Positions 11,675-23,722 of a DNA stretch of 64,000 bases are shown here, piece after piece. The stretch is taken from the NCBI GenBank assembly GCA_001599595.1, contig BCHH01000002.1, forward strand, positions 2,928,628 to 2,992,627, written 5' to 3'. The notes below the pieces were generated by a model. The model worked only from the letters and a program-made list of their open reading frames with translations. It was not told where the DNA came from and searched no databases. The stretch is from Beverwykella pulmonaria (Eukaryota; Ascomycota; Dothideomycetes; Pleosporales; Melanommataceae). Positions within the stretch are counted from its first letter, which is position 1. Every line of letters starts with the position of its first letter. The translations under genes and the position numbers were made by a program.

Positions 11675-13784
11675 TCAATGAGCAAAGCGGAAGTCAAGGC
11701 TGGAGAATCATTAGCACCACTATCCTCAACGCTTGAGAGGTAGAATATACCGCTTATTCCCCTTATCCGTCGTGGATTCAAGATAACGCTCCTTCGCCTC
11801 TTTTTCCATGGCGCCCCATATTCTTTCTCTCTTGTTGTTGACATGCACGTAATACAGCTTTGCCCCAATGAAGGCGATGAAGTTGTATGCACAAATCCCA
11901 ATAAGCACCTTGTTACCTCTTCTATATAGCGGCTTGTCGTCCTCTCGGTAGATATTTTGAGCTATGATCGACGAAGCTTGAACGCACATATTGTACAATG
12001 CGGAGGCGACAGTGCGTGTGCGAACAGCCCCTGCGTTGCGCGATGTGATGGCCACGAGGATGGCGTGAACGTAAGGGTGACCAACCAGGAGGGTTGAGAG
12101 AGTCCATCGGGCCCAGGGAGAAGTCTTTACGGGTAGGACTTCCAGCGCGACAATAAGGGGTAAGGCCCAAATTTGACTTGCGAGGCCGACTAGAAAACGT
12201 TGATTGATTTTCTCGGAAAGCCAGGTCCAGAAGAGGAGTTGGAAAATGAAGAGGACGTAAGCAGGAATTGTCAAAAGATTGGTTTCAAAAGTATTGAATC
12301 CTAATGACTTGATTTGGAGAGTAAGGTAAGACTATCAAGAGTCAGCACAAAAGCGTCCTTAACGGCTTGGAGAACTCGTACGGTCATGGGATTACTTGGA
12401 ATTAACCAGGTAAGGCCGATGAGATAAATGGGCCACATGTGACTGGAGATGGTCAGTAAGACTGAAGGAGATGGGTGTCGAACACATTAGGTATGCGAAG
12501 TGACGTACAAGTCCTGGAGGGTCTCCCAAAGCATTCTGTACCTGCATTAGCAACCCCGTTTGGAAAGTCGACTGGAGATACTGACTTGAAAGATAGGGCC
12601 TGTCTGTTGTGCATGTCTCCCTTAGAAGGATCATCACGCAGAATGCGATTTACCACTGTTGTCGAGTCAGCATTTAGAACTGCAGCATGTCCGAAAATCT
12701 TACTAATCTTCTCTTCACGCTCGTTGAACCAGCCCTTCTTGCCACGGAAGTAACTTGCTGTTTGAGTCGGAGAAGGCGGGAGATAGAAATAAGAGATTAT
12801 TCCAATGAGACCAGTTAGCATCCCCTCCAGTGCGAACAACCAGCGCTGGTCCAACGTTAGTGACACTACAATACATTTGTGTTCAGAGCACTCACCCATC
12901 CTTCTAAGCCATTGTGGCCTCGAAGGCGGAGTATGCCAAAAGCGAAGAATGCGGACACAATCTGTGTAGACTGGTAAGATACCCAGAAGCAGCTCAGCCT
13001 TGCTGGTAATTCCCAGCCAGTGTAGAAGTAACTGAGGTACAGGATGTTGTCGGGCTACGAATGGGTGAGCACGTGAATGGAGCCAAGAATACTCAGGACT
13101 TACGATAAAGCCACCCTCAATTAGACCCAAGAGAGCCCGGCACGCGAAAAAGGACTTGCGGCCGTCCATGAAAGCCTGCATTGAAGCCACAAGACTCCAA
13201 GACACCCTAGCCAAGTCGTCAGTGAAAGCCACGGTATAATCTCGACGCCACGAGTCACATACATTTGGATTGGTATCCAATTATCTGGGCCCAACTTCTT
13301 GCTGATGAGTTGAGATGGCAGCTCGGCGGCGAGAAAGCTGACGAAGAAAATTGTTTGCCCATAATTGTAGTCGTTGGTAGTGAGCCCGAGATCCTTGAGC
13401 AAATTATCTGATAGCGCCTGCGAGATGTTGCCGCGATCAAGTTGAAGCGCGAAGAACATCAAGCACACCCAAGTGCAAATCCTCTTGTCAATCTAATCTC
13501 TATCAGCTTCAGCCATTTTTGGTCATGTAAGAGTTCAACTTTCTCACCTTTCGCACAACTCGCCTCTCCTCTTCCGGCTCCCAATCAAAGTCTGGGTCGA
13601 ATCTATGAATCCCCTCATAAGAATCAATTGGTCTGTACTGCTGTGCCTTTAGACCCGCGGAGTCAAAAGTTACACCATCACGCCTTGTAGCCTGAACATC
13701 GGTTTCGCTGGCGCTAGCACTTCCGCTCACGTCATAATCGCTCTTGGACACATCATGGAGGTTCTCTTGGGGGTCTTTCGCCAT
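11675..13784 (-). CDS. MFS anion:cation symporter of the Dal5/Soa1 family
   Basis: Nine exons: 13784-13548, 13492-13263, 13206-13104, 13054-12896, 12845-12586, 12541-12509, 12442-12382, 12331-11751 and 11699-11675. They encode 562 residues. It is a plasma-membrane transporter of the major facilitator superfamily. Diagnostic words are [19 protein letters not shown], the fourth-helix [30 protein letters not shown], the WRWLFALEG block and the C-terminal DKGNKRLDFRFAH ending. The last is obtained only by splicing the 25-nt final exon, which supports that intron. The start is the Met of [11 protein letters not shown]; an upstream in-frame extension lacks family similarity. The Dal5 family carries allantoate, nicotinate-like acids, dipeptides or, for yeast Soa1, sulfonates and inorganic sulfur. 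The divergent TauD-type oxygenase next door favours a sulfonate-like substrate, but that is inference. Confidence 0.9.
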
Positions 13785-14720
13785 GATGAAAACGCAGGGT
13801 CGGTTGTTTAAATGCAGCACTCGTACTGCGAATGAAATGCCCGGCCGGTTTGTTTTATACAAATTTCGCGGTAGGCGACGAACGCCCCTGTTTAGAATTT
13901 TCTTCCCAATTCCAATTACCAGGCAGTGGGGGTTCTCCGAGGCTCTGGTCGACACGTCCTTCGTGACGTTGCGCCCGTGGGTGTCCTCGAAATAACAGCC
14001 ACATCATGCATTGTCACGTAGTTCCGTGATGAGGCCGAGATTTGTGCACCGATATACTGAAAAAAGGCCGTCAAGACAGGCAATTTGGCAAAGCACGCAA
14101 ACGCGGCGCCAGATGATGTTTGGAATGGTGGACATCAAGGAATGGGTGCCTCAGGCTGATTCGTCGTGGTGGAGTTTTGGTGCATTGCGTGATTGGCCGG
14201 GGAGGTGACGTTTGGTGTCTAACAGCAAGATCGCCTCTCAGAGGAGATAAGGCCAGTAAATCGGCAGGACTTCGCTAATAAACGTGAAATGGTGGGGAAA
14301 TGTGCCTGTAAATGCTCTTCGCGTCGGTGGGCGCGACACAACGCTTGCCCCTTATAGGGACTGCCGAGGTTGAGTTCATGATACAATCCCATGCATGCTT
14401 GATGCAATCGGATCGCGTTCTGATTGAGCCGGATATTGCACATGCCTTTAGGGTGGCTATGATTCGACGTTTGTCGTTTGTTCTATTCCTAATCGCCTGA
14501 TCTCGTGCTTAGTGAGGGGAAGGCCCTCATGCCCACTTCACGATTCTGGGCAACACGAACCACAATCGAAAGAGGGGTGACTCGAGTTTGCTTTGATTTC
14601 AAATGCCGCTGGATCCGATAAGATCCCGTATTTCGGAGCTGTCGCAGCTCATAGATATATAAAATGCTCTTTGGTCTAGCAAATTTAGGTTGTCAAGAGT
14701 TTAAACTTTAAACTAACATC
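13785..14720. promoter_or_regulatory. shared divergent promoter of transporter and TauD-type oxygenase
   Basis: A 936-bp gap separates the two divergent start codons, so both genes can be driven by common upstream elements. I looked for a Cys3/MetR-type ATGRYRYCAT palindrome and did not find a clean copy by eye. No gene is supported in the interval. Confidence 0.5.
14656..14664 (+). promoter_or_regulatory. TATA-like box of the TauD-type gene
   Basis: The sequence TATATAAAA lies 57 bp upstream of the ATG at 14721. The position and sequence suit a core promoter element. Confidence 0.5.
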
Positions 14721-16006
14721 ATGGCTCCCGCTCTCGTTGAAACACCGCAAGAACCTGCCGTCAACTACACCAAGTCTGGCACTGCCCTGCACAAGGAGGC
14801 ATATATCGGCGGCCCAAAGGCGTTTAGTCAGGAAGCTGAGTTGAAGGGCACTGGGAAGCAGCCGCCGGCGAAATACCCGAACTATCTCCCGACCTGGAAC
14901 CCTGATGTAAAGTCAGTAGCAGTATTTCTGAGCGCATCACTGTGCTTTCAAAACTGACACTGTGGTAAGATACCCTCCACTTGAACTGTTCGACCACTAC
15001 GACCACGGGAAGGACGCAGACCCGAGCTTTCCGAACCTCCTCAAGGATGCCAAAATCACTGATCTAACTGCCAACATCGGCGCTGAAGTACATGGCGTCC
15101 AGTTGAGCAAGCTTACTGATGCTGGAAAGGATGAACTAGCGTTGTTGGTGGCCCAGAAGAAGGTGGTCGGTACGTTACATGTGTATTTTTTGTGGTATAG
15201 ACTGACATCGCATAGCGTTCCGCGACCAGGATTTCGCCGATCTCCCTATCGCAGAAGCTCTCAAATTTGGAGGATACTTCGGTCGCCACCACATTCACCC
15301 TACATCTGGCGGGCCTGAAGGCTATCCCGAAGTTCATCTCGTACTCCGCGGTGCTGAAGACACAACTGCTCGCGACTTCTTCGAGGAGCGTATCAATTCA
15401 GTGACATGGCACTCTGATGTCACATATGAGAAGCAGCCTCCAGGGACAACTTTCTTGTATTTGCTGGATGGCCCAAGTGCGGGAGGTGATACTTTATTTG
15501 GCAATCAAGCGGAGGCGTACCGAAGGCTTTCTCCGGAGTTCCGAAAGAGACTCCACGGTCTGCAGGCTGTCCACTCAGGTGAATCTCCTTTTGCGTTGTC
15601 CACTACATCCGTACTGATCATCCACGCAGGTGTCGAACAAGCCGAAAATGCCAGCAACCGAGGAGGTATTGTTCGTCGCGCGCCAGTGCAATCAATCCAT
15701 CCCGTCGTCCGAACACATCCAGTAACGGGAGAGAAAGCTCTATTCGTGAATCCACAATTTACTCGCCGTATCATTGGGTACAAGAAGGAGGAGAGCGATT
15801 TCCTCTTGAACTTCCTCTACGACCACATTGCCAAAGGCCAGGATTTCCAGGCGCGAGTGAAGTGGTCGGCTGGTACGGTGGTGGTGTGGGATAACCGCGT
15901 CACGATCCACTCGGCTTTGTTGGACTGGGACGATGGTACGCGAAGGCATTTGGCTAGAATTACTCCTCAGGCCGAACGTCCGACCGAGACTCCATTCGAA
16001 GGTTAA
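14721..16006 (+). CDS. TauD/TfdA-family 2-oxoglutarate/Fe(II) dioxygenase (Jlp1-like)
   Basis: Four exons, 14721-14911, 14970-15169, 15216-15578 and 15630-16006, join to 376 residues. The family couples oxidative decarboxylation of 2-oxoglutarate to hydroxylation of a small acid; TauD and yeast Jlp1 cleave sulfonates such as taurine to release sulfite. The iron-binding triad is visible: H196 and D198 in TWHSDVTYEKQP and the distal H345 in VTIHSALLDWDDG. Basic residues R357 and R361 follow in RRHLARITP for the co-substrate carboxylate. Other family words are FGRHHIHPTSG and RRAPVQSIHPVVRTHPVTG. No signal peptide is seen, so it is cytosolic. The divergent Dal5/Soa1-type transporter makes an uptake-plus-oxidation module likely. 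The exact substrate (taurine, isethionate, alkyl sulfonate or a non-sulfur acid) cannot be read from sequence. Confidence 0.92.
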
Positions 16007-16777
16007 GAGTCAATGACCTTGGAACCATTCTTCATGAGAGACAAAGAAATGAAATAATATATGTGAATCGTACGAAAAGACGTCTCACCTCGTTGATGTC
16101 GTGCTACGCAAAGCAATATGCGAGATATGAAATTCTCTTCAGAGTCAGGTGAGGACCCAGGGTTCGAATGCGCGACCGGCGGCGAGTTGCCCATCTCTGG
16201 ACTGCGCTGATATAAAATCTTGATGATTTGGGTAGAAGAAGATGTATTGCATCGCTGTGACTGATAAATAGGCGTCTTCGAAAGAGAAAAGGCAAAAATA
16301 GTCATCTAGAGTACAGTTTCGCATCCGATGCTTGTCAGAGGACGAAAGATGAAGCGCAAGGGAATAAATATGAATCGTTGGAGCCAATGTTGAAAATGTA
16401 AAGACGGAAGGAGGCTTCGAGTTGCCTATCTTCATATAAGGGTCGGGAAAGATCTCATGTTCGACACTAGTCAACTCCCAAAAGAGCAGCGGCTGGCAGG
16501 AGATTTGTCAACCGGGATGTTAGGGCACTCATTTCTTTAGATGATAGCAAGGGATGGGGGATTTGACGGCAGAAGAGCCCTAAAGAAATGTCGGTAGTGT
16601 TGGAGGTAGTGGACGTATGGTGATTGTTTCGTGCTCATGTTGAGTTAGGAGTCTGATTAGTCATTACTGTAGATGGCGCACGGATCCAGCAAAAATTTGT
16701 CCCTTCCCCGGCCGTCTTCCTCTACGCCTTGCATCATCCACCGCCATGAGTGCCGACGAACCCCCCAACTCCCCATC
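16007..16777. other. spacer between the TauD-type and phosphatase genes
   Basis: It holds the 3' end of the oxygenase transcript and the promoter of the phosphatase gene. Small overlapping minus-strand frames at 16003-16474 look like chance. Nothing else is seen. Confidence 0.4.
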
Positions 16778-17872
16778 ATGGGCACCGTGGCCAGACAGAC
16801 GAAGTTGTTTTTAATCCGACATGGCGAGACTGTCGATAACGTAGCGCAGGTCTAGTAAGAAACTCTCTCAAACACCACAGCTTTAGAGCTAACTTTATGC
16901 AGTGCAGGAAGCAGAGATTCGGCCTTGACCAATCATGGCTACCAGCAGGCTAAACGCTTAGGCCTTCATTTCAATGCTATGGGATTGAGCTTCACACATA
17001 TATATTCCTCCCACCTCCAACGGGCTGCAAAAACAGCAGGTCTTATACGAGAAGCTCAGACTAGGCCACGGCAGAATCAAAGCCTAACAAGTGGCGCGCC
17101 GAATGTAGTACAGCTACCGATACTCATGGAGAAGGACTTTGGCTTCTTCGAGGGCAAGAAGTGGTACGAGAAGCCACCCGAGCCCAGGGTTGGCAACAAG
17201 GAACAAACCTCGCAGGGAGACGAGAATGCAAATGGTTTTGTTGATGTTGAGTCGAAAGACTCCATGGAACAACGCGTTGATGCATTTCTTGATGGTCACC
17301 TCCTACCATTGTTGGAAGCCTCAACAGAATCCTCCGACTATATTGTCGCTGTTGTCTCCCACGGCATAATTCTCTCGGTTCTGTGGAAGCGTCTCCTTCT
17401 CCGCCTCCCACCGAAGAGCGTCGAGTTCTCGCCTGAACTGGCAGCCAATCCTCGCGTTTCCTTAGAACACCTGGGAGCTTGGTCGAATACCGGATACATG
17501 GAGCTGCAGATGAAGTGGGTAGCAGTCCAACATCCAACTCTTGTCCCTTCGGCATCAGATTCGTCTGCATCGAATGATGATACTGCTGCTGCGACAGTAG
17601 AGCTTGGTGACTCGGATTCTTTCAAGGTCGCTCAAAGCGATGCAGGCATTTGTGAAGATGGTTGCACTAATGCAAAGAACCAGCCTGCATCATTGGCCAC
17701 ACGATCGGTACCGTTCAAGCTTGCGCATGGGTGGACGACAGTGATTCAAACGATCAATGGGAAAGACCATCTCAAAGGTCTCAAGCGCACCGGCGGTGGT
17801 GTTGGGAGCGCCCGACATGATGCTTCCCAAAAGAGCATCGACGGCTTTTTTAAGCGACGAAAGATTGAATGA
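16778..17872 (+). CDS. histidine phosphatase (phosphoglycerate-mutase-like) with C-terminal PIP-box-like motif
   Basis: Two exons, 16778-16854 and 16903-17872, encode 348 residues. The histidine-phosphatase superfamily hydrolyses or transfers phosphate through a phospho-histidine. The catalytic RHG is at residues 14-16 (LFLIRHGETVDN), the downstream Arg lies in SSHLQRAAKTAG, and the second His is H179 in VVSHGIILSVLWKRL. An acidic/Ser-rich linker follows at about residues 230-285. The extreme C-terminus reads QKSIDGFFKRRKIE. This fits the PCNA-interacting consensus Q-x-x-h-x-x-a-a at residues 335-342, followed by a basic patch that could also import the protein into the nucleus. The start is the Met of MGTVARQTKLFL; an in-frame ATG 105 nt upstream adds only low-complexity sequence. 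The substrate is unknown; sugar phosphates, nucleotides or phosphoproteins are all possible. Confidence 0.88.
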
Positions 17873-19879
17873 ATGACAACAATGGTATATGGGCTAAAAG
17901 AGCTTGATGAACTGACCTGACTGGTAAGCAAAGACACTTCTTTCGATCTTCACCCATCCAATGATGAGAAACAATTTATTCACAGACCTGTTCTGAAACC
18001 AAATGTGGACTTCTTAATTGTACCAACTGCTGTCTGACCTTACGCTCATTTTACGGAATCCTGCCTCAGCTCACCTGCTGCTTTGCGCTGACTTTGTGCT
18101 ACAGACCTAGATCCTCAGATAGGTGGTTACCGCCATTCTATGGACGAGGAGATACGTGCTCAAGTAGGATGTAGATTGGATCGCAGGATCGATGTAGTAA
18201 TATTCTAGCAGGTTGTTGGCCTAATCTTTAACGTGGTTTCTTCGCGTACCTGCCAGCACCACTGAAACCGAAGGTCACCCAGTGTTGCGCGGCGAGGCTG
18301 GATATGGGCGAAGGATCTCGCCTCTAGGATTTCGGCGAACGCAATGTCAGGTCTACAATCCACGGCATAAACATTCCTTGCAGCGCCTCATGTGCCTCTC
18401 ACGGGGTTGTTCAAAAGATCTGTCCTAGTAGGATGCAATGTATGCACGAATGAGGTCAGGATGTGCCAAAGAGGGCGAATGATACGTGTACTTGGTGCAC
18501 GCTCCCCTGTTACTTCTGAATATTATCATGTTCCTCGCAAATGTGCTGGCGCGTACGCGCAATATGATGTTATTTTGACCCTTCATATCAATATATGTCT
18601 TGCAAAATAGCTCGCCTTAGACTTGTACGATATGAAGGTGACTCGAAGCGAGCTCTCGGCTTACAGATAGGTACATTGGGCGTGAATGCAGTAAGCCAAT
18701 TTATTCGATGTACATGGCGCGCCCCGCACTTTTCGCGATGAGGCATCCCTCATCCCAACAACGAGATATACAAAAATGCACGGTTTAGGGTTCACTTGTA
18801 CGTAAACCATTTAATTTCGAGCGTGTGCGAATGAGCACGGCTTGGAAAAGAACTTTCGAAAATCTAGCATGAACCGGAAGTTCGCTGCGCAGGACTTTGA
18901 ACGAGGCAAGCTTGAACGCCACGATCAATGGCATCAGGCCAGCGACTCGGCGCTAGATTGCGTTCAAGCGCCGAGCGTTTTGGTCACGTTCTTAACGGAT
19001 TGTTTCTTAATTCAGGGAAGAGAGCTCGCTGCTACTTCCATCCTTCCAAGGTCTTCTCCTGAGCCGCATGAGATGCAATAATTGAACTAGGGAGCGCGTG
19101 GGGCACTCGCAAGGCTGAGTGAGGCGGGCCTGAACTCTGTACTCTTTGTGGAGCGAGCATCGAGCGAGCGCGCGCTTGGATAATGAAAGTCGGTGCGGCA
19201 AAGCATGAACCAGGGGAGATGAGGGGTACATGTACTCAAAGGAGAGAACAGCACTATCTTGGGCGAGCGTGGCCTTTGCCAACCTGGCCTCTTTTGGTAG
19301 GGTGCCGGAAAGAGGCGCGTAGAGGTTTGCCTGTTCATTTTTATCGTCGCTCGCCTCGGCGCTTAGTCTCTTTCTCTCTTCAAACTCGAGTGACCTTCAA
19401 GTCAAACACAAAGTGGGTCATACCAACGTCCGCAAAACTACAATGATATGAAAATACCTCCGTACCAACGAGAGTCCGAAGGCTACAGGAGAGCGATCCG
19501 CCAATCACGCAGCCTCTTTATTCTGAAACACAGTCCGGATTCTGGAATACGAAAGCAGTGCCGCGGAAGGTGCGGAAGCGTCCAAAAAGAGGATTCTATG
19601 TAAGGCGTGACCGGGGTGGGTGATGTCTCAGCCGCGGGAGGCTTTGGCTTTGCTCACCGAACTGGGGGTGTCCCCTCGAACCATGCTGGTGCTAGGATTT
19701 GTGGTTGTCCGGGGACAGCATATACATTGCTCGCCTTGCTCGTGTTCGCTGTTGCGCAAACCATTCAACTCCTCTAGCCCCTCTACTTCTCTGTTCGCTT
19801 TTATTAGTCAAGCCTTCGTCATGTCTATTTCTTCATAATAGTACATAAGACTCACATCTCTACATATACAAAGGCCATC
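17873..19879. other. 2.0 kb intergenic region with no recognised gene
   Basis: Short frames on both strands, the longest about 91 codons, show no family resemblance. There is no transposon-like protein remnant that I can recognise. It separates two plus-strand genes and includes the promoter of the DHA2 transporter gene. Confidence 0.45.
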
Positions 19880-22091
19880 ATGAGTTCCCCAAGCCGCATA
19901 GATCTCAGTTCCTCCGACCCCGGCGCCGCCCAATTCCTCGCAGGCCTTTCGGAGCAACAACTCCACCATCTTCAACACTTTATTCCCCCGAAGAATGAGC
20001 CGGAGCGCTTTTCACAGTTCTTGGAGGAGCCGCGGAAAACGCCTGTACCGAAGAGGTTTACATTTCAGGCACTGAATGATCCATCCCGATTAGCGAGGAA
20101 GGAGTGCGAAAGGGAGAAGAAAGATGAGGGAAGGTCAAGAAGTGGCTCGACGAACTCGGTGTCAAGCAATATTGATCTGCTGAAAGAGGTGGAGAAGGTC
20201 AAGATTGTGGTGGATGTTGTAGATTGGAGGTTTTACTCTACGGGCATGTGTATATGTCTTCTGAATCTCGTAGCAGCTTGGGATACAGTGTCTCTGGCTA
20301 TTGTGCTACCGGTATGTCCTCTCACCTCCTCATGATGGCACGTACTGATTGGGTGTGTAGACAATAGCTTCGACGCTCGGAGGCTCTGCCATTCAATCCT
20401 TTTGGTTAGTCATATCATTTTTGCTCGCAGCCACTGTCTCTTCTGTACTCTTCGCACATCTTTCGACTATCTTTGGCCGCAAGCCACTACTCCTTACTGC
20501 TCTCTCCTTTTTGACGTGCGGATCCTTCATTGCCGCCGTATCCGGGAAATTCGCTGGTCTGCATCTCGGACGAACGGTGCAAGGTATCGGCGCGGGCGGA
20601 ATCGCTGTCTTGTCAAACCTCATCGTGTCGGATTTGGTCTCTGCAGTAGACAGGAGAAAGTGGTCTGGCATTCTAGGCACAATGTACGTCTTGAGCTTCC
20701 GCTCCCCAAAGTTTAAACTAATGTCCTGCAGGTGGGCTATTGGAGCAATTACAGGGCCCATTATCGCGGACGGCCTCGCAAATCGAAGTCTATACCGCTG
20801 GGTCTTCTGGATCAACCTTCCCTTCTGCCTCATCGCCTTTCTCATCCTCCCCTTCTTCGCCCAACTCAAACCCGCATCCCCAGACCCGATCCTCCCCAAA
20901 CTCAAAAACGTGGACTGGCTTGGCTTCGTCCTGCTCAGTGGATCGCTTGTGTCAGTGCTGCTGGGCTTAACCTGGGTAAGTCAGATCCTTCTTCTTAAAT
21001 CTAATTATGAGGCGGGTAGACTGTCTCGTGGTCTGTGACGATGGTCGGAGACTTCGTTGATCCCCGAAAGGATTGGGGCTAACAAGTGAGCGTCTAGGCC
21101 GGAACAAAGTATCCCTGGTCGAGCTTCCGCACCATCTTGCCCATGCAATTCGGATTGATCGGGCTTGTTGTTTTCGTCATCTGGAGTTGGTTTTCGCCGT
21201 TCGCATCGATCGTTAGCCTGCGGGGGCTGGATGCAACGAGCCTCGCAACGGGGTTCAGCGCCTTCATGCAGAGCGCGATCGTGTTTGCCTTGCTATACTT
21301 TTTGGTAAGACGAGGCTGAGACAAGCACCACTAATCAATTAGGACTGAAGCTGACCGTGTCCCCACAGCCGTTATACTTCCGCATCGCCAAGCCCAGCCT
21401 CAGCCTCGACGGTGCAGGGATCCACTTGTTACCCTGGACACTGCCTCTCGCCATCTTCTCACTCGCAACTTTCTTCCTTCTCAGCAGAGCAACAAAATAT
21501 GTTCGACCTGCGATATGGATGGCTTGGTTCTTCGTGACACTCAGTGTCGCGCTCATGGTGCTGTTTACAAGAAAGTCGTCGGCTGTAGTCTGGATTGTGG
21601 CGGTTCTTTCGGGCTCCGGCGTTGGGGTCCTGTATCCAAGCCTCCACATCTCGTCGCAGCTCGTTGCCGGCTCCAATACGAATCCCGATAACATGGTGAA
21701 TGCGACGACTGAAGATGTCGACCCCACCACCGCGGTTACGAATTTCACCTTCTTCCAGTTCCTCGGCCAGACACTGGGCGTCACGTTCGGCTTCGCGATC
21801 TTCCAGAACCGGTTCCTCATCAACCTCACGAAGCACGAGACTTTCGTGAACTCCGCTACGCAGTTCGCGAAAGACTCAATTGCGTTAGTTACAAGGGTTC
21901 CACATGGCAAAGATGGATCGTCCGCTGCGCTGATGGCGGACGTGTATGTCGATTCGCTGAGGACGATTTGGATCGTTATGGCTGTGCTTGCGGGCATGGC
22001 CTTGCTGGCAAGTGCGTGCATGAAGGAGAAGGAGGTGGTGGGGAAGAAGATACCCGAGTTGAATGTCCTGGATGAGGCGTATATTGTGTAA
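19880..22091 (+). CDS. MFS transporter, DHA2-type (14-helix drug:H+ antiporter-like)
   Basis: Five exons, 19880-20311, 20361-20683, 20732-20975, 21098-21304 and 21369-22091, give 642 residues. The N-terminal 120 residues are hydrophilic, then helices begin at GMCICLLNLVAAWDTVSLAIVLP. The MFS signature between helices 2 and 3 (HLSTIFGRKPLLL) and the motif-C-like region (WAIGAITGPIIADGLA) mark the DHA2 branch. The helices continue to the C-terminus near ASACMKEKE. The GPIIADGL segment is characteristic of exporters, so the protein probably pumps toxic or secondary compounds out across the plasma membrane. There is no adjacent biosynthetic gene cluster to name a substrate. Total length and helix number match 14-TM family members. 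Confidence 0.88.
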
Positions 22092-23722
22092 TATATGTAT
22101 ATGTATGTTTATGTTTAATGTGGGAATTGGGATAGACTTGGAACTAGCATTTTGTATATTTCTGGGAGTTTTCGGTATGGGCATGGGGAAAAGGTTGCAT
22201 GGGATGGTTGGCTTTGGTGGATATACCCTTTCTTGACGTTCTTTCATAGTATATAAGTCTTAAGTTCTAGATGATATGAATTGTATATATATTCATCAAA
22301 ATTTAGAACTATTTCACTGCAGGCTCCTGGTGATGGAATTCGTTCACAAAGGTTAAAGAGTCAGGATTACTCAACAGTCTTCTTGTCGCATTAATGTACA
22401 ACCTCGTCATGCCAACCCCATCTAGCCTAACACTAGCCCTATGCATCAGTATGGTTCCTACAGCGAGCGGTCCCTAATAGCCTCACACGACAATCCATTA
22501 TTTTCCGAAGTCTGGGCTCCCGTCTGCCCAGGGAAAAGCACATCCCTGTAGCGATCCGCTGCGAACCCTTGCACGTCGCCAGAGTCCGAAACCTTTAGAA
22601 CACCGAATACAGCGGCGAGGAGCAATCGGAGGTCGGGGATGAATACCGGCGCTGTGGATTTTGGATAATGGGGGCCGGGATAAGGGGATAGTGACGGGTT
22701 GGGGGATGTGGGGATTTGAGCTTGGAGTACCCTAGTGTATGGTAAGGAGCGCTGCGGATATAGCATATGTTATTGAAACCTGAGAAGAATGTGTGAGGGG
22801 CGGAGAACGGTCCAGGGGATTTAGGATATGGGAAAGAGGATTTACTCAACAGTATAAAGACCTGCGGCAACCGCCAGCCCTACTTTTACTTACCTCTAAA
22901 GATCTTGCCTGAGAAGCCCCTGTTATTCTCATCGGAGTGGAGAAAAGTAGCCTTTTCTCCTATATTATTACGACAGTATAATGAATAATGAAGTCACATG
23001 ATATTAATTCTTTTAATTCTCTCTACAGTTGCGCTAATTCTAATGCTAGTCTTTTGGGCTAGAGGTTTGGCAGTGTGATACAAAGTTTTGGTGTTCAGCT
23101 GGATTTTGTAAGTTCAGCCTATAGCATAGCAATCCCTCCACAGGCACCTCATATAGTGACATACGCAACCAATTCGGCCAAGACTTTAAAGATCAGATCG
23201 TCTTCTCCTCATCTGATCGATGAACTACTCATCAGTCAGCTTGGGGTCGCCCCGTTCTATCACTGAGCAATTTTTCTATGTCAGACTGAATGAAAGAGCA
23301 GCCACATCGCACATCCAAGACCTGTAGGCAACTTCTCATCACATCCTCTCAACTATTCATAGCGGGCCATTTCTTAGCCAACTCGGTTATCTGGACCACC
23401 TGGCCAACGAGTATCCTGGCACGATTGCTACCTCATCAGTTCGCATCTGAGGTTAAGCCGACCATCGTAAGCTCGAAACGCCTTGACTTCACATTTGTCC
23501 GCCATTTTCCATATACGCGTGTCTACGGATTTTGCCTTTCAGCAGCAGCTGACACTAACTTACTTAATTCAGCCTTTTGACTGTCACAACTTCTATAAAG
23601 GCGGGACGTCTGCTGGCCCATCCATATCTCTCAAACCCAAACCACAGATCAACTCAGGCTCAGTCATTCTGGCTTCTTTACCTCCAAATTGGTGCGGCAC
23701 TCCCTTCAAACCACACTCAAAC
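22092..23722. other. 1.6 kb intergenic region, partly AT-rich
   Basis: An imperfect hairpin just after the transporter gene (about 22262-22309) could lie in its 3' untranslated region. The segment around 22950-23060 is AT-rich. I recognise no gene or transposon protein here. Confidence 0.4.

Noticed and set aside
13785..13955. Longer N-terminus for the Dal5-type transporter
   Set aside because: 57 residues upstream of MAKDPQENL lack family similarity; they more likely lie in the promoter or leader.
16158..16180. GGTTCGAAT box-B-like sequence suggesting a tRNA gene
   Set aside because: The flanks do not pair as a T-arm, and no box A or acceptor stem is found at the right distance.
16673..16777. 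Upstream ATG for the histidine phosphatase
   Set aside because: It adds a low-complexity stretch before the conserved RHG core; the Met of MGTVARQ is closer to the domain start.
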